Source of the DNA: Acidobacteriaceae bacterium
GTDB lineage: Bacteria; Acidobacteriota; Terriglobia; Terriglobales; Acidobacteriaceae
Direction of reading: 5' to 3'
Assembly (NCBI GenBank): GCA_027365415.1
Contig: DAHXNK010000013.1
Coordinates: 1 to 37,910 of the forward strand
Length of the DNA: 37,910 nucleotides
The notes beneath the pieces are model-generated. The model had not been told where the DNA came from. It saw nothing but the letters and a program-made list of their open reading frames with translations, and did not search any database. The position numbers and the translations under genes are program-made. Shown here piece by piece: positions 28,100-36,670 of this stretch (position 1 is the stretch's first letter; each line of letters starts with the position of its first letter).

Positions 28100-30883
28100 T
28101 TAGCGGCCCCCTATGGATGTATCGAGCGAATCGAGCGCGGCGCGAGTTTTTTCAATCAGCATGGTGAGTTCGTTGGCGCGGGTGCGTAGACCTTCGACGA
28201 TGTTCGCGGGAGCCTTGGCCAGGAAGCCGTCATTCTGAAGCTGCGACTGCTTGCCTGCCATTTCTTTTTCATACTTGGCCAGGTCTTTGGTCAGACGCTC
28301 GCGCTCTGCGGGGATGTCGATGGGTTTTTCGTAGTCAACGTAGATTGAGGTCGAGCCAGCGGGAGACCAAATATGATGTCCGTATTTACCGTTTTGCAGG
28401 CTATCCGCGATGGGGACAACGGTAATCTTTGAGACTTTTGCGAACCGCTGGATGAAGGGGCGGAATTCCACCATCAAATGATCCGTCGATATTGCCATCC
28501 TAGGGAATTCTGTGACCTTGACCGGAACTGAGATGCCTTCTTCGATGCCAAGTTCTTTCCTGCGGGTTCGGATTGCGATAATGATGAATTGCAGTAACTG
28601 CATCTCACGTTCGGCAGTCTTATCTTTCAGCGCCATATTGAACGCGGGATAGCGGGACAATGCAATCGACTTTGAAGGAGGTACGCCGTCGTAGAAAGCA
28701 TGCCAGATTTCTTCGGTGAGGAATGGCATGAATGGCGAGAGCAGTCGCAGGGCGGCCTCAAACACGCTCAGGAGAGTGGTGAGCGCTGCGGTCTTCGCCG
28801 CTAGATCCCCGGTCTCACTGAAGTCCAGACGAATTTTTACGATTTCCAAATACCAATCGCAGAATTCGCCCCAGAAGAATTGATAGATCAGATTCGCTGC
28901 TTCGTCGAAGCGGTAATTCTCCAGCGCTTGATTTACATCGGCAGCACACTTGTTCAACCTCGAAACAATCCAGCGCGCTTCGAGTGGAGAATTCTCCAAA
29001 ACGGAAATCTGTGCAGGCAGTGAATTGGGATCAACAACAATGCCTGCTTCTTTGGCGCGGTCGATCTGCATGAAGATGAAGCGGGCAGCATTCCAGATTT
29101 TGTTGGCGAAGGCGCGGTAGCCTTCGGTGCGGGCCTCGCTAAATGCGATGTCCGTTCCCGGCGATGCCATCGAGGCCAGCGTGAAGCGCACTGCGTCGGT
29201 GCCGTAGCGCTGGATGATGTCGATGGGGTCGAGCACGTTGCCCTTGGTCTTCGACATCTTCTGCCGCTCGGCATCGCGCACCAGCGCGTGGATGTAGACA
29301 TTCCTGAAGGGTACGGCATCTTTAAGCGGGCGCTGGCTGCCGTCGGGCAGCGGCATCTTCTCCATAAAGTAGCAGCCGAGCATAATCATGCGCGCGACCC
29401 AGAAGAAGAGAATGTCAAAGCCGGTGAGCAGCAACTGCGTGGGATAAAACTTCTCCAGATCGGCAGTCGCGTCGGGCCAGCCGAAGACGGTAAACGGCAG
29501 CAGCCCGGAGGAGAACCAGGTATCGAGTACATCCGTCTCCTGCGTCAGGCGGTCGCTGCCGCAGTGCGTGCAGGCCGACGGTGTTTCGCGGGCAACGGTG
29601 ATCTGCTGACAGGCGGCGCAGTGCCAGGCCGGAATGCGATGGCCCCACCACAGTTGGCGCGAGAGGCACCAGTCGTGGATGTTGTGCATCCACTCGAAGT
29701 AGGTTTTTTTGTACTGATCGGGCGTGAACTGGATGTGGCCTTGCTCGACGGCGGCAATGGCCTTGTCGGCGAGGGGTTGAATCTTCAGGAACCATTGTGT
29801 TGACAGGCGCGGTTCGACGACCGTTTTGCAGCGGTCGCATTTGCCGACGGAGTTGGCGTGTTCCTTGACGGCGACCAGCAGCCCTTGCGCCTCCAGGTCG
29901 GCCAGCACGCGCTTGCGTGCCTCGTAGCGGTCGAGTCCGAGGTACGCTCCAGCAACGGTGATGTGCGCCGTGTCGTCGAGGATGCTGATCGACGGCAGCT
30001 TGTGGCGCTGGCCGATGGCAAAGTCGTTGGGATCGTGCGCGGGTGTGACCTTGACGGCTCCGGTGCCAAATTCAGGATTGGCCCAGTCGTCGGCGACGAT
30101 AGGAATCTTCCGGTCAGTGAGTGGCAGGCGCAGCATTTTTCCATGCAGGTGTGTGTAGCGCGCATCCGTAGGGTTCACGGCCACGGCCATATCGCCGAGC
30201 AGCGTCTCCGGGCGCGTGGTGGCGATGGTGATAGTGGCGTTTTTTTCGCCAACAACGGGATAGCGAATCTCGTAGAGCTTCCCTGCCTGCTCCTCATGCA
30301 CAACTTCAAGATCGGAGAGTGCAGTCTGGCAGCGCGGGCACCAGTTGACGATGTACGCGCCGCGATAGATTAGGCCATCCTCATGCAGGCGGACGAAGGC
30401 CTCGCGCACGGCGCGGGAGAGAGTGTCGTCCATCGTAAAGTATTCGCGCGACCAGTCGACGCTGGCTCCCAGGCGCTTCATCTGGCCCAGGATGGCTCCG
30501 CCGTATTCCTTCTTCCACTGCCAGACGCGCTCGACAAAGGCCTCGCGGCCCAGTTGCTGGCGGCTGGAGCCTTCGCTGGCCAACTGGCGCTCCACCATCA
30601 TCTGCGTGGCAATGCCCGCGTGGTCAGTGCCGGGTACCCAGAGCGCGGTGTCGCCGCACATGCGCCGCCAGCGGATGAGAATATCCATCTCCGTCTGGTT
30701 GAGCATGTGGCCCATGTGCAGGCGTCCGGTGACGTTGGGCGGCGGCAGCAGGATGGTAAAGACACGAGAAGGGGCAATGGTTTCGGGGGCTGGCGCGGTA
30801 AAAATGTTCTCTTCCACCCAGTATTCTGCCCAGCGGTCTTCAACGGCGGTGGGGTCGTAGGCTTTGGGGAGTTCTCTGGACAT
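28100..30883 (-). CDS. valS: valine--tRNA ligase
   Basis: ValS charges tRNA-Val and edits mischarged threonine. The 927-residue class I synthetase carries the HIGH motif as LHMGHMLN in PPPNVTGRLHMGHM (about residues 49-62) and the KMSKS motif as KMSKTKGN. The editing domain is present (TTRPETLLGDMAVAVNP and the HDPNDFAIGQRH stretch). Four zinc-ligand-like pairs occur (CPRC, CDRC, CAAC, CTHC). The C-terminal anticodon domain is followed by a coiled-coil arm (about residues 860-925) typical for ValRS. It leads a seven-gene run with nadC, birA, coaX, the unknown gene, rlmD and comEC. No good ribosome binding site is seen before ATG 30883. Upstream lies the terminator of the BamD-like gene. Confidence 0.98.
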   Translation of the reverse strand: MSRELPKAYDPTAVEDRWAEYWVEENIFTAPAPETIAPSRVFTILLPPPNVTGRLHMGHMLNQTEMDILIRWRRMCGDTALWVPGTDHAGIATQMMVERQLASEGSSRQQLGREAFVERVWQWKKEYGGAILGQMKRLGASVDWSREYFTMDDTLSRAVREAFVRLHEDGLIYRGAYIVNWCPRCQTALSDLEVVHEEQAGKLYEIRYPVVGEKNATITIATTRPETLLGDMAVAVNPTDARYTHLHGKMLRLPLTDRKIPIVADDWANPEFGTGAVKVTPAHDPNDFAIGQRHKLPSISILDDTAHITVAGAYLGLDRYEARKRVLADLEAQGLLVAVKEHANSVGKCDRCKTVVEPRLSTQWFLKIQPLADKAIAAVEQGHIQFTPDQYKKTYFEWMHNIHDWCLSRQLWWGHRIPAWHCAACQQITVARETPSACTHCGSDRLTQETDVLDTWFSSGLLPFTVFGWPDATADLEKFYPTQLLLTGFDILFFWVARMIMLGCYFMEKMPLPDGSQRPLKDAVPFRNVYIHALVRDAERQKMSKTKGNVLDPIDIIQRYGTDAVRFTLASMASPGTDIAFSEARTEGYRAFANKIWNAARFIFMQIDRAKEAGIVVDPNSLPAQISVLENSPLEARWIVSRLNKCAADVNQALENYRFDEAANLIYQFFWGEFCDWYLEIVKIRLDFSETGDLAAKTAALTTLLSVFEAALRLLSPFMPFLTEEIWHAFYDGVPPSKSIALSRYPAFNMALKDKTAEREMQLLQFIIIAIRTRRKELGIEEGISVPVKVTEFPRMAISTDHLMVEFRPFIQRFAKVSKITVVPIADSLQNGKYGHHIWSPAGSTSIYVDYEKPIDIPAERERLTKDLAKYEKEMAGKQSQLQNDGFLAKAPANIVEGLRTRANELTMLIEKTRAALDSLDTSIGGR

Positions 30884-30946
30884 AGTTGTGAGGGCTGGCG
30901 GGAATCAAAACAGGCCAAGCTTCACGATAGCATAGCGCGGGCACGG

Positions 30947-30974
30947 AAAAGGGCCGCCGTAGGGCGACCCTTTT
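30947..30974 (-). terminator. intrinsic terminator after the BamD-like gene
   Basis: AAAAGGG (30947-30953) and CCCTTTT (30968-30974) pair perfectly; inside them CGCC and GGCG pair around a GTAG loop, with one C-A mismatch between the two stems. The 28-base element lies 35 bases beyond the BamD-like stop codon and before valS. Because its arms are A-rich and T-rich it could stop transcription on either strand. Confidence 0.75.
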
Positions 30975-31008
30975 GATTGCAAAGCCCAGGCGCGTCGCGC
31001 GCTTCCGG

Positions 31009-32721
31009 TTAGAAGGGATTCAGCTTGTCGAGACCCTTCTTCTTTTTATGTTTGCTGGAAGATGCGTCCTTGGAGTTGAATTTTGGCTTCGGGCTTTTCT
31101 TTTTGCCGGAGGGGGCGTTGCTTTGATCCGCAGTATTGATGGCGTGGCCGCTGTGGGTCACGTCATTGATCTGGTTGGGAGCCTCTGTCGGAGCCTGCGT
31201 CGCTGGCAGCGGAGTGTTGTTCTTGGGTGCGACGGTCGGCAATCCGCCATTGGGTTGTGGAGCCGCACTGGGCCAAGATGCTGGTGTAGATGCTGGGGTG
31301 GAGGATGTCGGGGCAGACGCGCTCGCTCCCGTCGCCTGAATGCTGTTGCCTGTTGATCCAGTGGATTGTGGCGCAGGAGTTCCCTCGGACGATGGCGCGG
31401 AAACAGCTTGCGTAGCGGACGTGTCTACAGCCGGGCTGGTTCCGCCGGAAGCTCCAGAGACATCCTGGAGTTGCAGGCTGGTGTCTCCAGATGGGGCCGC
31501 GCTGGGAGCCACAGTATTTCCAGAAGCATCCATGCTTCCTGCAGGAGCAGCCGTTCCATTGGCGGGAGCAATGGCGTTGGAGGCTGCGGCGAAAGTTGGC
31601 GCGGGCTTGCCGTCGGGATGCTGTGCCCAAGTCACGTCAGACATTGCTTCCTTAACCAACTCTGGAGCGAGAATGGGAGTGGGGTCAGTCAGCAAGGGTT
31701 CTCCCATGCGCGCGGCTTGCAGCGTGGAAGGCCGCGCGGTAATTAGCAGGACGAATTTGTCCTTTAAGTTGACGAGTTCGCGGCTTTGCTCCTGTGCCTC
31801 GCTCTGGGCGATTTGCTGTTTGGATGGATCAGGGATGGGCTGGTTCAGCGCCTCCAGATGGTCGCGGGCATCATCGACATGCGGCATCATCGGGTATTCG
31901 AGAATTACGCGGTCGTAGGCCTGCGCGGCGCGTTCGACGTAGAGCGTGCTGAGACGCTCCCTGGCGGCGGCATCCAGATGCAGTTGTTGCGCGGTGCGGG
32001 CCTGTGCGGCGTAGGCATCGCCAATATCCAGTAGAACCTCATCTGCGCGGCTGTAGAGCGGATAAGAATCAATCAGAGATTGCAGGCGGGCAATAGCAGC
32101 CGAATCGTCGTTCCGTGAGAGGTAATAGCTGCCAATGTCCTCCTCATGATCCGCCAATACTTCTTGCACTTCGCGCAGGCGCTGCTTGGCTTGCGGGATC
32201 AGGGTCGAGTCGGGAAATTGCAAAATCATCTGCCGATACTCTTCCTGGGCGCGAACGGCCTTGGTTGGGTCGCGATCCGGTTTTGCCATCTGCTTGTAAT
32301 AGATGTCGGCCACCTTCATCTGCGCTTCGGCGGCTTCTGGCTGGTTGGGGAAGAAGGTAATGAAATCCTTGTATTCGGATTCGGCCTGCTCCATGGCTGC
32401 GGAGCCGCCCTCTTTGAACCAGGTATCTCCAATGGCCAGCTTGGCGCGCATCTGGTATTCGGAGTCGGGATAGGTGTTCAGCAGGGTTTGCAGGTCAAGC
32501 CGCGCAACATCGTACTTCCCCTTTTTGAGCGCAAGCATGGCGCGGTCGAAGAGTTCCTTATCCGGCTGCTGCGAGTTCACGCTGGCCAGCGCATCATCAG
32601 CAGTCGTGAGGGGCTTGTTCTTATGGTGGAAGATGCCAGCCTGGGCCACGGTCGCGCCCCATGTCAGGCCGACAAGGGTCAGCGTGCCGATGGCCACATA
32701 ACGATATATATTCCGGTGCAT
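31009..32721 (-). CDS. BamD-like tetratricopeptide protein with long low-complexity tail
   Basis: BamD is the essential lipoprotein of the machine that inserts beta-barrel proteins into the outer membrane. This 570-residue protein has a signal peptide (residues 1-28, ending AQA), then TPR-like repeats (about 45-310) of the BamD/YfiO kind, such as AMLALKKGKYDVARLDLQTL, LLNTYPDSEYQMRAKLAIGD and AQEEYRQMILQFPDSTLIPQ. Residues 370-540 are almost only Ala, Ser, Thr, Pro, Gly and Gln, and residues 540-570 are lysine-rich, ending GLDKLNPF. Oddly there is no cysteine at the signal peptide cleavage site, so no lipid anchor; I see none in the protein at all. A GAGG ribosome binding site precedes ATG 32721. 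Confidence 0.8.
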   Translation of the reverse strand: MHRNIYRYVAIGTLTLVGLTWGATVAQAGIFHHKNKPLTTADDALASVNSQQPDKELFDRAMLALKKGKYDVARLDLQTLLNTYPDSEYQMRAKLAIGDTWFKEGGSAAMEQAESEYKDFITFFPNQPEAAEAQMKVADIYYKQMAKPDRDPTKAVRAQEEYRQMILQFPDSTLIPQAKQRLREVQEVLADHEEDIGSYYLSRNDDSAAIARLQSLIDSYPLYSRADEVLLDIGDAYAAQARTAQQLHLDAAARERLSTLYVERAAQAYDRVILEYPMMPHVDDARDHLEALNQPIPDPSKQQIAQSEAQEQSRELVNLKDKFVLLITARPSTLQAARMGEPLLTDPTPILAPELVKEAMSDVTWAQHPDGKPAPTFAAASNAIAPANGTAAPAGSMDASGNTVAPSAAPSGDTSLQLQDVSGASGGTSPAVDTSATQAVSAPSSEGTPAPQSTGSTGNSIQATGASASAPTSSTPASTPASWPSAAPQPNGGLPTVAPKNNTPLPATQAPTEAPNQINDVTHSGHAINTADQSNAPSGKKKSPKPKFNSKDASSSKHKKKKGLDKLNPF

Positions 32722-32734
32722 ACAACCTCAAATC

Positions 32735-32779
32735 CGCAGACCTTGCATGTTCTCTTGCGATGGGCCGGAGCGGTCTGCG
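32735..32779 (-). promoter_or_regulatory. stem-loop between rpe and the BamD-like gene
   Basis: CGCAGACC (32735-32742) and GGTCTGCG (32772-32779) form a perfect 8-base-pair stem with a 29-base loop in the 126-base gap between rpe and the BamD-like gene. It ends about six bases before the GAGG ribosome binding site of the latter. No T-tract follows, so it may be a leader structure or a processing site more than a terminator. Confidence 0.4.
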
Positions 32780-32847
32780 CGTATTCCGAACCCTGCTTAT
32801 CTTGCGACGCTGCCACACTGCCAGCGCTATGCAAACTCTATTTGCCG

Positions 32848-33528
32848 TCAGGCAGGCTGCAATTCCCCAGCGGCCACACGCGCCGCGCGCAGCAAGCTTC
32901 TTGCATTCTGTTCTGCGTGGCCATCGCCGAAGACGGCGCTGCCAGCCACTAGCAGATCGGCGCCAGCCTGTACCACTTGCGCGATGGTGCCCTGGGCCAC
33001 GCCACCATCGACCTCGATCCGAAAATCCAGCCTGTACTCTTTCCGCAGATCGCGCAGGCGGCGAATCTTATCGAGCGTAAAGGGAAGAAATTGCTGTCCG
33101 CCGAAACCGGGATTCACGCTCATCACCAAAACGTGATGCACCATCGGCAGAATGTCGATCAGCAGATCGACGCGTGTAGCAGGATTGATAACGACAGCGG
33201 GCTTCATGTCATGCTCTGCAATCAAATGGAGCGTGCGATGCAGGTGGCGACATGCCTCGTAATGCACGCTGACCCAGTCCGCGCCCGCCTCGGCAAAGTT
33301 GGGAATCAATGCATCTGGATTCTCGATCATCAGATGGCAATCCAGTGGCAACCGCGTGGCTTTGCGCAGGGACTGCACCACCGACGGGCCAATCGTGAGA
33401 TTGGGCACGAAATGACCATCCATCACATCCACATGGATGATGGTGCCGCCGCCCCGCTCCGCCGCATGAACCGCATCGGCCAGATGAGCGAAGTCTGCGG
33501 AAAGAATCGAGGGTGCCAGTTCGACCAC
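32848..33528 (-). CDS. rpe: ribulose-phosphate 3-epimerase
   Basis: Rpe interconverts ribulose 5-phosphate and xylulose 5-phosphate in the pentose phosphate pathway. I prefer GTG 33528 as start because it gives the usual N-terminus MVELAPSILSADFAHL and has AAAGG six bases upstream; a TTG two codons earlier directly abuts that motif. The 226-residue TIM barrel shows HVDVMDGHFVPNLTIGP, LDCHLMIENPD, VLVMSVNPGFGGQQF, IEVDGGV and the phosphate-binding end DLLVAGSAVFG. The metal-binding His and Asp residues are all in place. It lies 31 bases after the upstream membrane glycosyltransferase. Confidence 0.97.
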   Translation of the reverse strand: MVELAPSILSADFAHLADAVHAAERGGGTIIHVDVMDGHFVPNLTIGPSVVQSLRKATRLPLDCHLMIENPDALIPNFAEAGADWVSVHYEACRHLHRTLHLIAEHDMKPAVVINPATRVDLLIDILPMVHHVLVMSVNPGFGGQQFLPFTLDKIRRLRDLRKEYRLDFRIEVDGGVAQGTIAQVVQAGADLLVAGSAVFGDGHAEQNARSLLRAARVAAGELQPA

Positions 33529-33559
33529 AGCCAACCTTTCTGCGCGTGCTTATAGTCTA

Positions 33560-35191
33560 TCAGCGCAGATGTGGTTCATGCGGCAATGCGGGCGGCAAAG
33601 CAGGGCAGAGTGAAGCTGTGGTCGAAGAGAGAATCGAAATGGCTTGGGCGGCTGCCAGATGGAGCGCTCGGCAGGGTAGCGCAACATAGCGGGGCATGGG
33701 GAAAAAAGCATGGGCCGTATCGCTGCCCGGAACGATGCCAACGATGGGATAGCGCGTTCGCCAATCGGTAGGAAGCCAGGGAGCAGCGTCGGCCTCCTCC
33801 TGCGGCGCGCGGTCAAGCACGATGGCATCTGGGGACTCTTGCTCCACCGCCTGTCGGATTTCGCGCAGCAGTGGGCGATTGGCGGCAGGATGGCCAGGGC
33901 GCAACGCATCGTGAATGGCTGCCTCGTCGGGATGGGGGAGCTTGCCAGCCAGCACCGCCTCGTAGGGATGGGCAGGAACCCACACATCGCCGGGAAACAG
34001 GCGCAGCCAGTCCACAAATTGCTGCTGCGAAGCGCGTACCTCCGATGAAGGCACGGAAAGTTTGGGCGAGTACACCTGGCTGGCCAGTTGGGCACAGACC
34101 GCCAGCAGTAGCAACGCCTCTCCAGCGCGCGCCCTGGATGTCGGGAATCCGCGCAGCCAGGCAAGAAGACGCGCCAACGCTACGCCGAAGGCCACCGACA
34201 ACATGGCATAGAAGGGCATTGCCGTGTTTGCGGTGGCTCCGGCATGGGAAGCTAGAAACCAGCAGAGCGCCAGCAGCGATCCGCTGGCAAGCAGGTAGAA
34301 TCTCGCTCGCTCGCTACGCCAATCCGCGTTGGTCAGCAATACTGCCGCAGCAATCACTGCCAGTGCCACGCCAAAGGGAGCTAGCAGTGTGGTGGAAAGA
34401 AAAAATGCCGCCGCGTGCAGGCGCAGGTCGGAATTGGCCCCGGGCACGGTAAAGATGTAGTAACTGTACCAGCCGTGCGTAGCATGATTGAGCCACATCG
34501 TGCTGCCCAGCGTGCTCAGAAGGAAAACTCCAACGCCCGTCAGCGCTCGGCGCGGGCGCTTCCAGTCAAAACAAAGCACGATCAGCGCGACCGGCGCGAT
34601 GGTTTGCTTGGCCAGAACAGCCAGCGTCCATGCCAGCGCAGCCAATACCGGATGCAGCCGCCGCGTGGCCAGCAGTGCCAGCATGACCAGCAGCACATAC
34701 AGCGAATCCACACGGCCCAAGTCGAACCAATGTTGCGTGACCGGATAGGCGGCAGCATAGAGGCCCATTCCAGCCAGTGCAGCCAGACGATTCTTGGTCT
34801 CCGTCACAACCAGCGTGTAGAGGACGGCGAAGCAGCCGAGCGTGCTGAGCAGGGAAATCAACCGCAGCGCGAGAAATCCAGGGCCGAAGAGCTTGGCAGC
34901 GAATCCGGCAACGTAAAAATAGGCCGGGGAGTACATGTAGGGAATGAAGCTGAAATTTGGCTGCACATAGAGTGGTAGGCTATGCGCGACGCGGGCCACG
35001 GCCAGCGCCATCGTGCCTTCGAGCTGCTCCAATGGAAAGGGATAGCGGAGCCGTTGTAGGCTGGTGATGAGAAAAAGAAGAATCAGACCCAGGGAGAGCA
35101 ACACTACAAGCGTGGCTAATGGACGCTGAATGCGCTGCAGGAGACAGGCTTCGGAAGACGACTGTGGTTCTGTGGAGATGTACTGATTCAT
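33560..35191 (-). CDS. multi-spanning membrane glycosyltransferase-like protein (GT-C fold, GT39/ArnT-like)
   Basis: This 543-residue protein has about ten to twelve predicted membrane segments, the first at residues 25-46. The first large loop has acidic residues in YPFPLEQLEGTMALAVARV and the YMYSPAYFYVAGFAAKLFG stretch, both typical of dolichyl-phosphate-mannose or undecaprenyl-sugar-using GT-C enzymes such as ArnT and PMT relatives. The C-terminal 150 residues are soluble and contain PGDVWVPAHPYEAVLAGKLP. Such enzymes move a sugar from a lipid carrier onto an acceptor at the outer face of the inner membrane; the acceptor is unknown. ATG 35191 is chosen, but a TTG at 35218 overlapping the upstream stop is possible, and neither has a good binding site. 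Confidence 0.75.
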   Translation of the reverse strand: MNQYISTEPQSSSEACLLQRIQRPLATLVVLLSLGLILLFLITSLQRLRYPFPLEQLEGTMALAVARVAHSLPLYVQPNFSFIPYMYSPAYFYVAGFAAKLFGPGFLALRLISLLSTLGCFAVLYTLVVTETKNRLAALAGMGLYAAAYPVTQHWFDLGRVDSLYVLLVMLALLATRRLHPVLAALAWTLAVLAKQTIAPVALIVLCFDWKRPRRALTGVGVFLLSTLGSTMWLNHATHGWYSYYIFTVPGANSDLRLHAAAFFLSTTLLAPFGVALAVIAAAVLLTNADWRSERARFYLLASGSLLALCWFLASHAGATANTAMPFYAMLSVAFGVALARLLAWLRGFPTSRARAGEALLLLAVCAQLASQVYSPKLSVPSSEVRASQQQFVDWLRLFPGDVWVPAHPYEAVLAGKLPHPDEAAIHDALRPGHPAANRPLLREIRQAVEQESPDAIVLDRAPQEEADAAPWLPTDWRTRYPIVGIVPGSDTAHAFFPMPRYVALPCRALHLAAAQAISILSSTTASLCPALPPALPHEPHLR

Positions 35192-35214
35192 CCGCAACAG
35201 TATCGCACGCGGAG

Positions 35215-36567
35215 TCAAGGGAGTATCGGAATTGTGGTGGCCTCCGCATCCTCTGGATTCCTGGCTCCGCGAGCCACACGCGAGATGCCACGCAGAATTT
35301 TTAGCAGCGGGAAATCTTCGCTGGCATCGCGAAAGAAGATTTCACCCACACGTTTGGCAGCAGGCCGATAATACCAGCGGACCAGCAATGCCAGATGATC
35401 CGCAATAAGGTCGGGCTGCGGTCGGTTCGCAGCCACCTGTGTTTCCAGTTGCTCCAGAAGATCGCGCAAACGGCCTTCGAGCAGGCTGCGCGCGGCTTTG
35501 GGTGTTGCAGTTTCGCTTGCCTGCAACGGCGTAGGGGCCAAGGCTGTGGGATGTGCAAACAGAGAACTGGAACCTGATTGTTCGTTGGGATGCACCATGC
35601 CCTGCACGGAGTAGAGCGCTGGCCCATAGAACACTCCAGCGCGAATGAGAAAGACCGCGACGTACGCGGCATGGCCAGTAGAAGGCATGTCGGGGGCGGG
35701 CATCTCGTGCATGGAGAGCGCTGCCTGGCTCGCATAGAAAGCGGGTTGCAGAATCACGGTATCCAGTTGCGCCAGAGGATGCACGAGCGGGGCTGCCTGC
35801 TGCGTGATGGCCTTCACCTTCTGGATGCGTGCGTGCAATTGTGCGGCCTGTTCAAAGTCAAGCGCAGCAGAGGCGGCGTTGCGATCCTGCTCCAGCGCGG
35901 CCAGCAGCGATGCGCCGCGCGTGGCGAAGTAGGCGCGGACAGCTTCGGACTCCTCGGCATAGCGTTGCTCTGTGCAGCCAAGAAAGCAGGGAGCCAGACA
36001 CATCTTCATCTCGGAATAAATGCAGCCGGAAAAGGCCGGATCGGGACGCAGGTCGTCCGTGCAGCGGCGCAGCAAAAAAAGATTGAGCGAGTCGTCGAGA
36101 AAACGATCAGCGGCCAGGCGCGAAGGGAAGGGGCCAAAGGTGTGTTCGAGTGCGCGCAGCGCAACGCGATTTGTCGCGTAGACGCGAGGATGGGCATTCT
36201 CCCAAGCCATGCGTAGCAGGGCGGGTGGACGCAGATGGAGCCGCTTGCGGACACGATCCCCGAAGGCGTGCCGCGTCGCGGTGTAGAGCAGCAGCGCGGT
36301 TTCCAGATCGGAGCCAGTTTCGGTATAGGAAATCCTGCCCACCCGGCCCAGCAGGTTCAGCCGTTTGGAGACTGTGGTGTCTGGCGATAGCAACCGCCGC
36401 AGGCGACGGCGCAGATTAGCCGTCTTGGTGATGTAGGGTTCGTCGTCAATCTTACCCGAAGGCCCATGCAGCGCGAAGACGGCGGCGCTGGCGGGCAGTT
36501 GCTGCCAGAGCGCCTGCCAGTCGGCTGCAAGATTTTTCTCCGGGATGGAGACCGAATGCGCGAACAC
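35215..36567 (-). CDS. UvrC-like protein with degenerate GIY-YIG domain, no C-terminal nuclease
   Basis: UvrC is the nuclease of nucleotide excision repair. This 450-residue protein aligns by eye with its N-terminal half only: a GIY-YIG-like region (residues 28-100), a cysteine cluster (Cys182, Cys190, Cys194, Cys198 in MKMCLAPCFLGC) and a UVR motif, LDFEQAAQLHARIQKVKA (about 236-253). The endonuclease V-like nuclease domain and helix-hairpin-helix pair are absent; the last 200 residues are unfamiliar. In the GIY-YIG region the key residues are changed: AVF for GVY, YIT for YVG, and Tyr95 where the metal-binding Glu follows ALLL. It may be a non-catalytic DNA-binding relative. The start is GTG 36567, without a binding site. 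Confidence 0.75.
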   Translation of the reverse strand: MFAHSVSIPEKNLAADWQALWQQLPASAAVFALHGPSGKIDDEPYITKTANLRRRLRRLLSPDTTVSKRLNLLGRVGRISYTETGSDLETALLLYTATRHAFGDRVRKRLHLRPPALLRMAWENAHPRVYATNRVALRALEHTFGPFPSRLAADRFLDDSLNLFLLRRCTDDLRPDPAFSGCIYSEMKMCLAPCFLGCTEQRYAEESEAVRAYFATRGASLLAALEQDRNAASAALDFEQAAQLHARIQKVKAITQQAAPLVHPLAQLDTVILQPAFYASQAALSMHEMPAPDMPSTGHAAYVAVFLIRAGVFYGPALYSVQGMVHPNEQSGSSSLFAHPTALAPTPLQASETATPKAARSLLEGRLRDLLEQLETQVAANRPQPDLIADHLALLVRWYYRPAAKRVGEIFFRDASEDFPLLKILRGISRVARGARNPEDAEATTIPILP

Positions 36568-36573
36568 AGAGTG

Positions 36574-36601
36574 ATTGTAGCCAATGCTATCGAAGAGTCA
36601 T
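36574..36601 (-). promoter_or_regulatory. candidate promoter for the UvrC-like gene, possibly leaderless
   Basis: On the - strand ATGACT (36601-36596) and TACAAT (36579-36574) are 16 bases apart, matching the -35 at 4 of 6 and the -10 at 5 of 6 bases. Six bases separate the -10 from the GTG start codon at 36567, so transcription would begin about at the start codon. The -35 hexamer is formed by the end of the palindromic repeat. Confidence 0.4.
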
Positions 36602-36632
36602 TCTCGGGATTCTTCGTTGCGCTCAGAATGGC
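36593..36632 (-). repeat. palindromic dispersed repeat, copy 2
   Basis: On the - strand this element begins GCCATTCTGAGCGCAACG and ends GAGAATGACTCTT. The outer parts pair (AGAATGGC with GTCATTCT, one G-T). It shares CATTCTGAGCG at one end and AGAATGACTCTT at the other with the copy at 14364-14420, while the middles differ. It lies between the FmdB-like gene and the UvrC-like gene, both on the - strand. Confidence 0.7.
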
Positions 36633-36670
36633 AAGCATTTTGGGGGTTCCGAAATCTGTCCATGTCCCTA

